From NCBI GenBank assembly GCA_011526565.1, contig WYBL01000103.1, forward strand, positions 24,600 through 88,599: a stretch of DNA of 64,000 nt, read 5' to 3'. Below the pieces are notes generated by a model. The model saw only the letters and a list, made by a program, of their open reading frames with translations, ran no database searches and was not told the origin of the DNA. Made by a program: the position numbers and the translations under genes. Within the stretch, counting starts at the first letter, position 1. The number at the start of each line of letters is the position of its first letter. This document shows positions 1 through 11,312 of this stretch, piece after piece. Origin of the DNA: Acidobacteriota bacterium (GTDB lineage: Bacteria; Acidobacteriota; Vicinamibacteria; Fen-336).

Positions 1-281
1 GCCGGGTTGGTCGCACCCATGATCTCGCGCAGGTGGGCGATCGCGTTGTCGCGCTCGAGCACCATGGTCACGCAGGGGCCGGACGACATGAACGTGCACA
101 GGTCGCCGAAGAACGGGCGCGCCGCGTGCACGTGGTAGAAGCCCTCGGCCTCGGCGCGGGTCAGGTGGCGCATGCGCAGCGCGACGATGCGGAAGCCGGC
201 CTTCTCGATGCGCGACAGGATGGCGCCGGTGTTGCCCGCCTTGACGGCGTCCGGCTTGACGATCGAAAACGTTCTCTCCAA
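1..281 (-). CDS. ndk: nucleoside diphosphate kinase (3' part cut by window edge)
   Basis: The N-terminal 93 residues are visible and run off the left edge. The product begins [14 protein letters not shown] and continues with [14 protein letters not shown] and the [11 protein letters not shown] stretch. These are diagnostic of Ndk, which transfers the gamma phosphate between nucleoside triphosphates through a phosphohistidine. That catalytic His lies beyond the edge. The start is a TTG at 281, preceded by GAGGAGACC on the minus strand; no ATG fits the conserved N-terminus. It lies 23 nt downstream of sucD, so it is probably the last gene of a sucC-sucD-ndk unit, which makes sense because succinyl-CoA synthetase produces NTP and Ndk rebalances the pool. 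Confidence 0.95.
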   Translation of the reverse strand, partial: MERTFSIVKPDAVKAGNTGAILSRIEKAGFRIVALRMRHLTRAEAEGFYHVHAARPFFGDLCTFMSSGPCVTMVLERDNAIAHLREIMGATNP

Positions 282-304
282 GGTCTCCTCGACTCCTTCT
301 TCCG

Positions 305-1173
305 CTAGCGCCCGAGCGCTTCTTTGACGGCCTGGCCGATCTCGGCCGGCGACTTGACCACGCGGATGCCCGCGTCGCGCATCGCCTTCATCTTCTCGTC
401 CGCCGTGCCCTTGCCGCCGCTGATGATGGCGCCGGCGTGGCCCATGCGGCGGCCCGGCGGCGCGGTCTGGCCGGCGATGAAGCCGATCACCGGCTTCTTC
501 ACGTGGGCCTTCACGTACTCCGCGGCCTCCTCTTCGGCGCTGCCGCCGATCTCGCCGATCATCACGATCGCCTCGGTCGCCGGGTCCTCGTTGAACAGGC
601 GCAGGGCGTCGGTGTGATTGGTGCCGATGATCGGGTCGCCGCCGATGCCGAGGCAGCTCGACTGACCGATGCCCAGCGCGGTGAGCTGGCCGACGGCCTC
701 GTAGGTCAGCGTCCCGCTGCGGGAGACGACGCCGACCGGCCCGCCCATGTGGATGTGGCCGGGCATGATCCCGATCTTGCAGCGCTCGCCCGGCGAGATG
801 ATGCCGGGGCAGTTGGGGCCGACCAGGCGCGTCTTCTTGCCCGCGAGGTACTTGGCCGCCTTCACCATGTCGAGGACCGGGATGCCCTCGGTGATGCAGA
901 CGATCAGCGGGATGCCCGCGTCGGCCGCTTCCATGATCGCGTCGGCCGCGCCCGGGGGCGGGACGAAGATCACGGACGTGTTGGCGCCGGCCTTCTCGAC
1001 GGCCTCGCCGACCGTGTCGAACAGCGGGAAGCCCTCGACCGTCGTGCCGCCCTTGCCCGGCGTCACGCCGCCGACGACGTTGGTGCCGTAGTCGCGGCAG
1101 CCCTTCGCGTGGAAGGTGCCGTGCTTGCCCATGCCCTGGACGACCAGCCGCGTGTCCTTGCCGCAGAGCACGC

Positions 1174-1177
<4 letters not shown>
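305..1177 (-). CDS. sucD: succinyl-CoA synthetase alpha subunit
   Basis: 290 residues, a normal length for SucD. It forms with SucC the TCA enzyme that converts succinyl-CoA to succinate with substrate-level phosphorylation. The N-terminal CoA-binding Rossmann region is visible ([24 protein letters not shown]). The phosphohistidine region [21 protein letters not shown] sits near residues 240-260, with His in the GHAGA motif. The ATG at 1177 overlaps the sucC stop as ATGA, indicating translational coupling. ndk follows after 23 nt. Confidence 0.98.
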
Positions 1178-2349
<1,172 letters not shown>

Positions 2350-2429
2350 CTGCTTCCTCTCTGCGTCGCGGGGGCGCGCTGCTTGGGGACCGGATCGCAG
2401 GCGACCGCGTCTGGCGACAGCGGGGGCCG

Positions 2430-2458
2430 ATGTTATCCGGGCGCGGCGCCAGGTCCAA
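2430..2458 (-). promoter_or_regulatory. predicted sigma-70 promoter of sucCD
   Basis: Minus strand reads TTGGAC (2458-2453), a 17-nt spacer, then TAACAT (2435-2430). The leader to the sucC ATG is about 75 nt. Spacing and both hexamers are close to consensus in an otherwise very GC-rich stretch. A separate TAACAT at 2,459-2,464 on the plus strand may serve the divergent lipase gene. Confidence 0.6.
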
Positions 2459-2482
2459 GTAACATGCCCCGAGGAGGGCGCC

Positions 2483-3889
2483 GTGGCGCGAGTGGAGAAG
2501 CGGGTGGCCGGGACGTTCGTGGCCGGCTTCGCGGCCGGGGCGCTGGCGGCCGTGCTGTACGAGGCGCTGCGCCCGCGGCGCGGTTTCGACCCGGCGCTGC
2601 TCGGGGCACCCGACGCGCCGATCCCGCCGGTCGTGATCGTGCCGGGCATCCTCGGCTCGCAGTTGCTCGACGCCGAAGGCGACGAGGCCTGGCTCGGCCT
2701 CGGCAACATGGTCGGCGCCCACGACATCGCGCTGCCGGCCCGGCTGCCGCTGGGCGAAGCCCGGGACGGGCTGTCGCCGGGCGGCCTGCTCGGCGTCGAC
2801 CACATCCTGCCGCGGCTGTTCGGCTTCAGCGAGTACGGCGACCTGGTCGCGGTGCTGGAGAGCGCCGGCTTCGTCCGGGACGGCGTCGAGGGCCGCAGCT
2901 ACCACGTCTACGGCTACGACTGGCGGCGCGACCTGGTGGAGTCGGCGCGCGGGCTGGGCAGCTTCCTCGAGCGGCTGGCCGCCGAGCGCGGCCGCCCCGG
3001 CGAGCGCTTCTGCGTGATCGGCCACAGCATGGGCGGCCTGGTCGCGCGGCTGTTCCTGCGCTACGGCGGGGTCGATCCGACGGGCGGCTCGCGTCAGGCA
3101 GAGCCTGACGCTCGGGCCCTCGGGGGCTCCGTCGCGAACGGACGCTCCTCCGCCCCCGACCCCCCGACGGGCCCGGTCACCTGGGCCGGCGCCACCCGGA
3201 TCGAGCGGATGGTGGTCGCGACGGCCCCCAGCGGGGGCTCGATCCCGGCGCTCGAGGCCCTGTTGCTGGGCAGCCCGGTCGGCTTCTCGACGACCACGCT
3301 CGCCGCCTCGGTGTGCGCCACCTTCCCCGCCCTCTACGCGCTGCTGCCGCCGGCCCAGGCCAAGCCGCTGATCGAGCCGGGCGGGGCCGTGCTGCCGATC
3401 GACCTGCTCGACCCGGAAGCGTGGCAGGAGCACGCCTGGGGCCCGTTCGCCGAAGGTGGCGAGCCGGCGCTGCGCGACTACGCGCGGGCCGCGCTGCTGC
3501 GCGCGCGCGAAGTGCGCGAGGGGCTGGACCGGGCGCCGGCGACCGCCTGCCCGGTGCCCGTCACCCTGATGGGCGGCGACACGCTGCCGACGCTGGCCCG
3601 GGCCGTGCTCGACGGCCGCGGCGTGCCCCGCTTCCAGCCGGAGCAGCGCCAGGAGACCGCCCTGATGTACGAGGCCGGCGACGGCCGCGTCACCCGCGCC
3701 AGCCTGCTGGCCTCGCACGCCCCGGGCGCCCGCGAGGACGACGACGACTGCGGCATCCACGAGGTGGGCCGCCTCGCGTTCGGGGACGGCGACCACCACG
3801 GCCTGTTCGCCGAGCCGGCTTTCCAGAGCGCGCTGCTGCGCGCCCTGCTCCCGCGGCCCTCCATTGTTGGAGGCCGCCCGCTGGAGTAG
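2483..3889 (+). CDS. LCAT/PGAP1-like alpha/beta-hydrolase (lipase/acyltransferase)
   Basis: 468 residues. The GTG start at 2483 is chosen because GAGGAG sits 7 nt upstream. Residues 9-25 form a hydrophobic segment ([17 protein letters not shown]) that could be a signal anchor. [12 protein letters not shown] near residue 50 is the LCAT-family oxyanion-hole signature, and GHSMGG near residue 180 carries the nucleophile (Ser182). A C-terminal DGDHHGL is a plausible His site. The substrate is probably a lipid ester or phospholipid; this is inferred from the family only. Unusual feature: residues about 201-229 are a low-complexity Gly/Ser/Pro-rich insertion encoded by a copy of a dispersed repeat (3,091-3,172), lying between the nucleophile elbow and the next strand. 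The gene is divergent from sucC. Confidence 0.8.
   Translation: MARVEKRVAGTFVAGFAAGALAAVLYEALRPRRGFDPALLGAPDAPIPPVVIVPGILGSQLLDAEGDEAWLGLGNMVGAHDIALPARLPLGEARDGLSPGGLLGVDHILPRLFGFSEYGDLVAVLESAGFVRDGVEGRSYHVYGYDWRRDLVESARGLGSFLERLAAERGRPGERFCVIGHSMGGLVARLFLRYGGVDPTGGSRQAEPDARALGGSVANGRSSAPDPPTGPVTWAGATRIERMVVATAPSGGSIPALEALLLGSPVGFSTTTLAASVCATFPALYALLPPAQAKPLIEPGGAVLPIDLLDPEAWQEHAWGPFAEGGEPALRDYARAALLRAREVREGLDRAPATACPVPVTLMGGDTLPTLARAVLDGRGVPRFQPEQRQETALMYEAGDGRVTRASLLASHAPGAREDDDDCGIHEVGRLAFGDGDHHGLFAEPAFQSALLRALLPRPSIVGGRPLE
3091..3172 (+). repeat. dispersed repeat (family 2) inserted in frame in the lipase gene
   Basis: Starts with a perfect 9-bp hairpin, GCGTCAGGC-AGA-GCCTGACGC (3,091-3,111). 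It continues into a GCTCCGTCGC...CTCCTCCGCCCCCGACCCC tract that closely resembles the non-coding repeats at 27,209-27,249 and 50,706-50,746 (GCTACGTCGGAC...CCTCCTCCGCCCCCGMACCCC). It keeps the lipase frame open and adds about 29 residues. Confidence 0.65.
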
Positions 3890-3913
3890 TCTCCCCGGCG
3901 GAGGTCTCCTGCC

Positions 3914-4969
3914 ATGGCGCTGAGCTTCACCGCCCGCTCGAAGAGCGCGAGCGTCGCCGAGCTGATCGCGAAGAAGAACTTCCCGAAGGCTCTCGAGCTG
4001 CTGAAGGCGGAGCTCAGGGTGCGCAAGGGCGACGAGAAGCTGCGCATGCAGCTCGCCGACGTCCTGCAGCAGACCGGCCGCTCCCGCGAGGCGGTCGAGG
4101 TCCTCAACAACCTCGCCGACGACCTCGCGCTCTCCGGGTTCGCCGGCAAGGCGATCGCGGTCCTGAAGCGGGTGCAGCGCATCCACAAGACGCCCGACGT
4201 GGAGGAGAAGCTCTCGTACCTGATCGCTCAGGAGGGCCGCAAGGGGGGCTTCGACCCCTGGCGCCAGAAGACGCCGGAGGCGCCGCGCCAGGAGATCCCC
4301 GAGGGCCCCACCGAGATCGGCCTCGAGATGGCGCCGATCAACGTGCCCGAGCCGGCGGCCACCCCCGAGCCGCCGCTCTTCGAGACGAGCTCGGACGAGC
4401 CCGCCGCCGGGGCGGAGCCGGGCGCCGACTTCCAGGCTTCGATCGACGACGCCTTCCGCGACGAGGTCGCTTCGCTGCTCGAGGACATCTTCAAGGCCGA
4501 GGGCATCAAGCCGCAGGCCGTCGAGGTGCCGCGGCCGCAGCTCGTCGAGACCCCGCTGTTCCGCGACTTCTCGCGCGAGGAACTGGTCGAGGTGATCAAG
4601 GGCCTCGACCTGCGCACGTTCGAGCCGGGCGAGATCGTGATGGCGGCCGGCGAGCCGGGCACCTCGCTGTTCATCGTCACCACCGGGCGCCTGCGCGCCT
4701 ACCTGCGCAGCGCGGAGCAGCGCTACGTGCAGCTCCGCGAGCTGAAGGAGGGCGACTTCTTCGGCGAGATCTCGCTGCTCACCGACAACCCGCGCAGCGC
4801 GACCGTCACCGCCGCCTCCTACGTCGAGCTGCTGGAGATGGACAAGAAGACGCTCGACGAGATCTGCTCGCGCCAGCCGCGGGTGCGCGAGGTGCTGCAG
4901 GAGTTCTACAAGCAGCGCGCCACCCGCACCGTCGAGGCCGCCGTGGCCGCCGCGCGCGGCACGGCCTGA
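3914..4969 (+). CDS. TPR plus cyclic-nucleotide-binding domain protein
   Basis: 351 residues. Residues about 15-110 look like two or three TPR-type helical hairpins ([35 protein letters not shown]). A Pro/Glu-rich linker follows (about 115-180). Residues about 205-325 are a CRP-type cNMP-binding beta barrel, with [22 protein letters not shown] and the phosphate-binding-cassette-like [19 protein letters not shown]. No helix-turn-helix follows, so it is not a classical CRP transcription factor; a ligand-gated scaffold is the likelier role. The ATG follows GGAGGTCTCCTGCC. A TAGTCT box overlaps the lipase stop, suggesting its own promoter. Confidence 0.85.
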   Translation: MALSFTARSKSASVAELIAKKNFPKALELLKAELRVRKGDEKLRMQLADVLQQTGRSREAVEVLNNLADDLALSGFAGKAIAVLKRVQRIHKTPDVEEKLSYLIAQEGRKGGFDPWRQKTPEAPRQEIPEGPTEIGLEMAPINVPEPAATPEPPLFETSSDEPAAGAEPGADFQASIDDAFRDEVASLLEDIFKAEGIKPQAVEVPRPQLVETPLFRDFSREELVEVIKGLDLRTFEPGEIVMAAGEPGTSLFIVTTGRLRAYLRSAEQRYVQLRELKEGDFFGEISLLTDNPRSATVTAASYVELLEMDKKTLDEICSRQPRVREVLQEFYKQRATRTVEAAVAAARGTA

Positions 4970-5089
4970 GGCGGCGCTAGAATCCGGCGGAAGGACGTCG
5001 CGGCTCCCCGCAATCGGCCGCCCGCCCCGGACGCGACGAGAGGAACAACCACCCCGATCGATGCAACCCCCTGACATCAAGGAGCGAGG

Positions 5090-5806
5090 ATGAACGCCGC
5101 CAAGGCCTTCTTCGGCTCGACCATCGGCCAGAAAGTCGTGATGGCCGTGACCGGCCTGATCCTGTTCGGCTTCGTGCTGGTGCACATGGCCGGCAACCTG
5201 CAGGTCTACGCAGGACCCACCAAGCTCGACGAGTACGGCGAGCTGCTGCGCAAGGCCCCGGCCCTGCTCTGGGGCGCCCGCCTGGTGCTGCTCGGCTCGG
5301 CGCTCGCCCACGTGTGGGCGATGCTGTCGCTGACCAAGGTCAACATGGACGCGCGGCCCACGGGCTACCGCGTCGAGACCTACAAGAAGAGCGACTACGC
5401 GTCGCGCACGATGCGGCTGACCGGCATCACGCTCGGCGCCTTCATCGTCTTCCACATCCTCCACCTGACGACGGGCACCGTGCACCCGCAGTTCGTCGAA
5501 GGCGCCGTCCACAACAACTTCGTGTTCGGCTTCCAGGCGCCGCTGGTCTCCGGCTTCTACATCGTGGCGATGCTGTGCCTCGGCCTGCACCTCTACCACG
5601 GCGTGTGGAGCATGACCCAGACGCTGGGCCTCGCCCACCCGAAGTACGACCTGCTGCGGCACGCGGCGGCCACGGCCTTCGCGGCGATCATCGTGGCCGG
5701 CAACATCAGCTTCCCGGTCGCCGTGCTGGCCGGGATCGTGAAGCCCGCCGCGCCCGTGATCGCCCAGGCGACCGCGCCCGCGGACGCCACGAGCGTGAGG
5801 GAGTAG
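5090..5806 (+). CDS. sdhC: succinate dehydrogenase cytochrome b subunit (type B, five-helix)
   Basis: 238 residues, in the length range of the b558-type anchor of type-B succinate:quinone reductases. It has about five membrane helices (for example [36 protein letters not shown]). Several intramembrane His residues ([25 protein letters not shown]) are the expected ligands for two haems. It anchors SdhAB and passes electrons to quinone. The start has AAGGAGCGAGG directly upstream, and about 105 nt of leader follow a TAGAAT box near 4,979. First gene of sdhCAB, with 4 nt to sdhA. Confidence 0.93.
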   Translation: MNAAKAFFGSTIGQKVVMAVTGLILFGFVLVHMAGNLQVYAGPTKLDEYGELLRKAPALLWGARLVLLGSALAHVWAMLSLTKVNMDARPTGYRVETYKKSDYASRTMRLTGITLGAFIVFHILHLTTGTVHPQFVEGAVHNNFVFGFQAPLVSGFYIVAMLCLGLHLYHGVWSMTQTLGLAHPKYDLLRHAAATAFAAIIVAGNISFPVAVLAGIVKPAAPVIAQATAPADATSVRE

Positions 5807-5810
5807 CACC

Positions 5811-7720
<1,910 letters not shown>

Positions 7721-7724
<4 letters not shown>

Positions 7725-8521
7725 GCAGCGGAAACGGCAAGACGCTGAACCTGACCCTCGAAGTCTGGCGCCAGAAGGGGCCGAAGGACCCGGGCAAGTT
7801 CGTCACCTACGACGCCCACGGCATCAGCACCGACATGTCGTTCCTGGAGATGCTCGACGTCGTCAACGAGCGGCTCAACGAGAAGGGCGAGGAGCCGATC
7901 GCCTTCGACCACGACTGCCGCGAGGGCATCTGCGGCATGTGCGGCCTGGTCATCAACGGCCGGCCGCACGGGCCGCGCGGCGCGACGACGACCTGCCAGC
8001 TCCACATGCGCTCGTTCAAGGACGGCGACACGATCACGATCGAGCCGTGGCGGGCGACGGCGTTCCCCGTCCTGCGCGACCTGGTCGTCGACCGCTCCGC
8101 GTTCGACCGCATCATCGCGTCGGGCGGCTTCATCTCCGTCTCCACGGGCAACGCCCAGGACGCCAACGCGATCCCGGTCCCCAAGGAGGCGGCCGAGCTG
8201 GCGATGGACGCCGCCGCCTGCATCGGCTGCGGTGCGTGCGTGGCCGCCTGCCCCAACGCCTCGGCGATGCTGTTCGTCGCGGCCAAGGTCAGCCACCTCG
8301 GGCTGCTGCCCCAGGGCCAGCCCGAGCGCGAGTCGCGGGTGACGAAGATGGTGGCGAAGATGGACGCGGAGGGCTTCGGCTCCTGCACCAACCACCGCGA
8401 GTGCGAGGCGGCCTGCCCGAAGGAGATCCCCGTCCAGTTCATCGCGAGGATGAACCGCGACTACCTGAAGGCGAGCATCTTCGCGGGCCGCAGAGAGGCG
8501 AGAGCGGGCGACTCGGCGTAG
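7721..8521 (+). CDS. sdhB: succinate dehydrogenase iron-sulfur subunit
   Basis: 266 residues, starting at a GTG that overlaps the sdhA stop as GTGA. Three cluster motifs are visible: the plant-type [2Fe-2S] [10 protein letters not shown] with a downstream Cys in TTTCQLH, then [12 protein letters not shown] and [14 protein letters not shown] for the [4Fe-4S] and [3Fe-4S] centres. It carries electrons from FAD to the haems of SdhC. The DNA encoding [10 protein letters not shown] (8,398-8,427) has a degenerate second copy at 11,988-12,018 downstream of vapC. Confidence 0.98.
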
Positions 8522-8540
8522 GTCCTGTTCTGTTCCGTTC

Positions 8541-8950
8541 CCGACCGCGCCGAACCGCGGTCGGAACGACCGGCGCGCGGCGGCCACCCCGACCGCGCGC
8601 CGTTTCTCTTTCCGGCGGCGCGCCACCCCGCCCGCGTGCCGCCACCTGTCACCGCGGCACGCCACCCCGCCCGGCGAGCCCGCAGCGGGAGTGCGAGTCC
8701 ACCCCGCCCGCGGAGCGTCGGGCGCCGGCGCTCCGCCGCACCCGGCCGTTCCCGCCCCGCAGAACGAACGAAACGGACGGGGCAGCGCGCCGCAGCGCTC
8801 ACCGGCGCGCGGGCGGGGTCGGCATAGCGGTCGGGGCGGCGCACGCGGTTCCCGGCGCGCGCGGCCGGGGTGGCACACGCGGTCCGCGGCGTGCGCGGTC
8901 GGAGCGGGGCGCCGCGGTCCGCGGCGGCGCCCGGTCGGGGACAGCCCGCT
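8541..8950. repeat. GC-rich palindromic repeat block A (family 1)
   Basis: This fills the 444-nt space between sdhB and the NTase gene; no gene is seen in it. It opens with a hairpin CCGACCGCG-CCGAA-CCGCGGTCGG (8,541-8,564). A left arm of four 37-39 bp units follows, each beginning CCACCCCG and each internally palindromic (for example GCGGAGCG...CGCTCCGC). The centre contains GAACGAACGAAACGGACGGGGC. The right arm has 34-bp units reading CGGGGYGGCGCACGCGG... in the opposite sense. The first hairpin lies 20 nt past the sdhB stop and could end the sdh transcript. Closely related to block D (12,029-12,352). Confidence 0.85.
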
Positions 8951-8965
8951 GGCTACAATACGGAC

Positions 8966-9274
8966 ATGCACGCCGCTAGCCCGACCCGGGAGGGCATTCT
9001 CGAGGCCTTGAGCGCTCACGCGGATGAGTTGAAGAGCATGGGTGCCCAGACCCTCGCCCTCTTCGGCTCGCTCGCACGCGGCGAAGGTTCCGAGGACAGC
9101 GACGTCGATCTGCTGGTCGAACTGCAGCCGAAGACGTTCGACGCCTACATGGACGTCAAGGAATACCTGGAAGGTCTGCTGGGTCGCAAGGTGGACCTCG
9201 TGCTCGCCGACGCGATCAAGCCAGCGTTGCGCGCTCGGATTCTCGCGGAAGCCGTGCATGCCCCGCGTCGGTGA
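8966..9274 (+). CDS. MntA-like nucleotidyltransferase (antitoxin-type MNT domain), orphan
   Basis: 102 residues. The polymerase-beta-like signature GSLARGEGSEDSDVDLLVEL lies near residues 38-57 and supplies the two catalytic Asp. The C-terminal KVDLVLADAIKPALRARIL helix is typical of MntA, which AMPylates and silences HEPN (DUF86) toxins. No HEPN gene follows; instead the stop codon TGA is the GTGACGCACG start of a repeat unit. TACAAT (8,954-8,959) ends 6 nt before the ATG and there is no ribosome site, so a leaderless mRNA is likely. The partner may have been lost, or it may be the broken HEPN gene at 10,177-10,589. Confidence 0.85.
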   Translation: MHAASPTREGILEALSAHADELKSMGAQTLALFGSLARGEGSEDSDVDLLVELQPKTFDAYMDVKEYLEGLLGRKVDLVLADAIKPALRARILAEAVHAPRR

Positions 9275-9319
9275 CGCACGCGGCCCACGGCGTGCGCGGC
9301 CGGGGCGAGGCACCGCGGT
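9270..9319. repeat. family 1 repeat block B (about 1.4 units)
   Basis: Reads GTGACGCACGCGG...CGTGCGCGGC then a second partial CGGGGCGAGGCACCGCGGT. The GCACGC/GCGTGC arms form a hairpin. It fills the space between two convergent genes, and the stop codon of the NTase gene lies inside it. Confidence 0.75.
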
Positions 9320-9320
9320 A

Positions 9321-9692
9321 TCAGCCCTCGATCGGCAGCTTACGGATCCGGATGCCCCGGTCCGTGATCGTGACCAGCGCCCCACCCTGGAGGGCAGGGC
9401 CCGCCTCGCGCAGGGCCGCCTCCAGCGCCAGGTTGACGCGCGATGGCCTCATGTCGCTGAGCCGCAGCGTCACGACACTCGGCACAGAACGGCCGCTCAG
9501 CGCAACGATCCGCCCGAAGTCGAGGTCGTGAGTCACGATCACGCGGCGCTCGGCCTGCGCCTTGGCCACGATCCCCTCGTCGGACAGGCGCTCCAGCCCA
9601 ACCTCACGCAGATGAACCACGTCGTGCTGGGCAGCCCTGAGGATCTGTCCGGTCGACTCCGCGATCCCCATGTCCAGGACGAATCGGATCAC
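9321..9692 (-). CDS. DUF5615-type PIN-like toxin
   Basis: 123 residues. The start is GTG at 9692, overlapping the upstream antitoxin stop as GTGA. The product reads VIRFVLDMGIAESTG, then HDVVHLREVGLERLSDEGIVAKAQAERRVIVTHDLDFG, a pattern characteristic of DUF5615 PIN-like proteins. The acidic residues of LDMG, SDEG and THDLDFG fit a PIN nuclease centre, so RNA cleavage is the likely activity. The family usually has LLDENL at the N-terminus; here the Glu-Asn is replaced (LDMGIA), which could lower activity. It pairs with the DUF433 antitoxin immediately upstream. Its 3' end abuts repeat block B. Confidence 0.82.
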   Translation of the reverse strand: MIRFVLDMGIAESTGQILRAAQHDVVHLREVGLERLSDEGIVAKAQAERRVIVTHDLDFGRIVALSGRSVPSVVTLRLSDMRPSRVNLALEAALREAGPALQGGALVTITDRGIRIRKLPIEG

Positions 9693-9922
9693 GCGCTCTC
9701 GGCTGTCGGGATGAAGACGTCGTCCGAGGTCCAGGCAGCGTAACGCAGGGCCTGCGATACGTCTTCTTCTTCGAGGCTCGGGTACTCGGCGAGGATTTCG
9801 CCCACCGTCATCCGGTTGGCCACGAGGTTCACGATCAGGGACACGGAGATGCGCATACCCCGGATGCAGGCCTTGCCACCCAGCACGTCGGGGGCGAACG
9901 TGATGCGATCGAATCCGAGCAT
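9689..9922 (-). CDS. DUF433 antitoxin
   Basis: 77 residues: FDRITFAPDVLGGKACIRGMRISVSLIVNLVA then MTVGEILAEYPSLEEEDVSQALRYAA. This is the DUF433 winged-helix-like antitoxin fold that pairs with DUF5615 PIN-like proteins. The ATG at 9922 follows GGGGAGGTCTCG. A TATACT box lies about 20 nt further upstream on the minus strand, so the module has a conventional promoter plus Shine-Dalgarno site. The protein probably binds its own promoter, as such antitoxins usually do. Confidence 0.88.
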   Translation of the reverse strand: MLGFDRITFAPDVLGGKACIRGMRISVSLIVNLVANRMTVGEILAEYPSLEEEDVSQALRYAAWTSDDVFIPTAESA

Positions 9923-10034
9923 CGAGACCTCCCCTAGGCAGTATACGGTCGTGCGTCGGCAGGGTGGCTCGCATTCCCCGCCCCGAACTTGGGCCAAGCC
10001 CGTCGTTGCGGACGGACTGGACGACGCTCGCAAC

Positions 10035-10176
10035 GGCGCGCGGGCGGGGCCGGCACGGCGGTCGGGGTGACGCACGCAGTTCCCGGCGTGCGCGGTCGGG
10101 GTGACGCACGCGGTCCGCGGCGCGCGCGGGCGGGGTGGAGCGCCGCGGTTCGCTGGGCGCACGGTCGGGCGTCGGC
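10035..10176. repeat. family 1 repeat block C (tandem 34-bp units)
   Basis: This is the clearest tandem array. Two successive 34-bp units start CGGGGTGACGCACGC at 10,053 and 10,087, a 35-bp variant starts CGGGGTGGAGCGCCGC at 10,121, and a truncated unit runs into the HEPN stop at 10,177. Each unit holds a hairpin with GCACGC/GCGTGC-type arms. Only the right-arm type of unit is present, preceded by GGCGCGCGGGCGGGG as in blocks A and D. There are no unique spacers, so it is not a CRISPR array. Confidence 0.85.
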
Positions 10177-10589
10177 TCAGGCCTTCGCCTGGAGTGCTTC
10201 CTCGACCCGAGAGGCCGCGGCGATCAGAGCAGTCACCAGCGCTTCGTCCGCCTCCACGGCGCCCTCGTACTCCGCCGTGTTGCGAACGTCGTGGCACTTC
10301 GCGAGGACGCGGATCGTGACCGCGTCGACGGCGAGCGTGTGGGCGAGTGCCTGGAACACGATGTAGCGGTTCGCCGGTCGGAGGTCCATGCGCCGCAGGG
10401 CTGCCAGCGCAAGCGCATGGGCGGCGTTGTACGCGAGGTCGAACGGCTCTCCAGGGAGAGCCCCGCGTCGCGAGCATCGGCGAGACGGACGCGGCCCGAC
10501 GCGGCCAGGCCTGCGACCTCACCGGGCCGAGCCGGCTCCCGCTTGAGCTGGCCGATGCGAACGAGGTTGTCGAGTTCAGCGGAGCTCAT
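10177..10589 (-). pseudogene. HEPN-domain toxin, frameshifted
   Basis: The reading frame from ATG 10589 gives MSSAELDNLVRIGQL...DARDAGLSLESR, then continues in the next frame as FDLAYNAAHALALAALRR, NRYIVFQALAHTL and KCHDVRNTAEYEG down to the stop at 10,177. Joined, this is an about 137-residue HEPN protein with the conserved FDLAYNAAH and CHxxRNxxEY motifs. The break lies at about 10,441-10,446 and is repaired by one extra base. Its start overlaps the 3' end of the NTase gene by 14 nt (ATGAGCTCCGCTGA), the usual NTase-HEPN arrangement. Either a real inactivating deletion or an assembly error would explain it. Its 3' end abuts repeat block C. Confidence 0.75.
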
Positions 10590-11193
10590 CGTCCGAGCCC
10601 AGCACGAAGAGGCGGGGGCGCTCCGCGATCCGAGCGACGAAGGACCCGGGCTGGGCGAGCTTGCGTCGCCACTCCTGCCGGGTCAGGACTCGTGGGCTGA
10701 TCGTCCGCCCAATCCGCGCTTCGGCCGACTGCAGAGCCCCGAACACGTCCTCGTACCGAAGTACGTCCGAGATGACGAGAAGGTCGATGTCGCTCGCGGC
10801 CGTGTCGGTGCGGCTCGCGATCGATCCGTACACGAAGGCCGCGACGACGTCGTGGGCCTTCGGGGCCAACGATTCCCGCAAGGCCGCGACGACACCCAGC
10901 GTCTTGCCCACGAGCGAGCGCAACTCCTCGAAGATGGGCGAGTCTCGATCCGCCTGGTAGTGCTTCTGATTGCCGATCCGCCTCGTACGGACCAGGCCCA
11001 CGCGGACCAAGCGCTCGACCTGGCGATGGACGGCGCCGGTGCCGCCGCGGGCGAGGCGGATGAGTTCGGAACTCTGGAAGCTGCGGTCAGGCTGACCGAA
11101 GAGCAGGCCAAGGACGCGCTGCTGCACCGGCGTGAACAGCGCGTCCGCCAGTCCCACGGTCGCGCCCCGCGTTCCCATTTCGGGAACGCTCAT
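10576..11193 (-). CDS. winged-helix plus nucleotidyltransferase antitoxin (HEPN partner)
   Basis: 205 residues from ATG 11193; GTG 11280 and ATG 11178 are also in frame. Residues about 17-85 form a winged helix (LFTPVQQRVLGLLFG, SSELIRLARGGTGAVHRQVERLVRVGLV). From about 115 comes the NTase motif FVYGSIASRTDTAASDIDLLVIS. The fusion suggests an antitoxin that both binds DNA and nucleotidylates its HEPN partner. The palindromes at 11,171-11,205 overlap the possible starts and are plausible autoregulatory sites. The C-terminus overlaps the frameshifted HEPN gene. Confidence 0.82.
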   Translation of the reverse strand: MSVPEMGTRGATVGLADALFTPVQQRVLGLLFGQPDRSFQSSELIRLARGGTGAVHRQVERLVRVGLVRTRRIGNQKHYQADRDSPIFEELRSLVGKTLGVVAALRESLAPKAHDVVAAFVYGSIASRTDTAASDIDLLVISDVLRYEDVFGALQSAEARIGRTISPRVLTRQEWRRKLAQPGSFVARIAERPRLFVLGSDDELR

Positions 11194-11210
11194 ACCCGAA
11201 ACGGGAACGG
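11171..11210 (-). promoter_or_regulatory. paired palindromes at the NTase start (possible operators)
   Basis: GTTCCC-ATTTC-GGGAAC (11,171-11,187) is a perfect 6-5-6 inverted repeat. CCCG-AAA-CGGG (11,195-11,205) extends to a second GTTCCCG on the minus strand. The two GTTCCCG half-sites are 21 bp apart, two helical turns, on the same strand. Such spacing suits cooperative binding by the winged-helix antitoxin. Confidence 0.5.
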
Positions 11211-11272
11211 TGGCGCGCTCCCTGGGGCCTGCCGCCGAAGGCGGCGGCCGGGCTTCGCATCGACCCGTGGCA

Positions 11273-11301
11273 TGATTCACTACGAATCGCGATGTGACTC
11301 A
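11273..11301. promoter_or_regulatory. inverted repeat in front of vapBC
   Basis: TGATTCAC (11,273-11,280) and GTGACTCA (11,294-11,301) match as inverted arms in 7 of 8 positions and enclose TACGAATCGCGAT. The site sits in the divergent region between the NTase and vapB genes and is a plausible VapBC operator. Confidence 0.35.
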
Positions 11302-11312
11302 TGGAGGCGCCG

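Noticed and set aside
9321..10109. A 262-residue minus-strand protein covering the PIN-like toxin and upstream DNA
   Set aside because: The upstream part overlaps the DUF433 gene in another frame and the repeat block; the GTGA-coupled GTG at 9692 gives the right N-terminus.
10035..10176. CRISPR array
   Set aside because: The units are contiguous 34-bp repeats with no unique spacers, and there is no cas gene.
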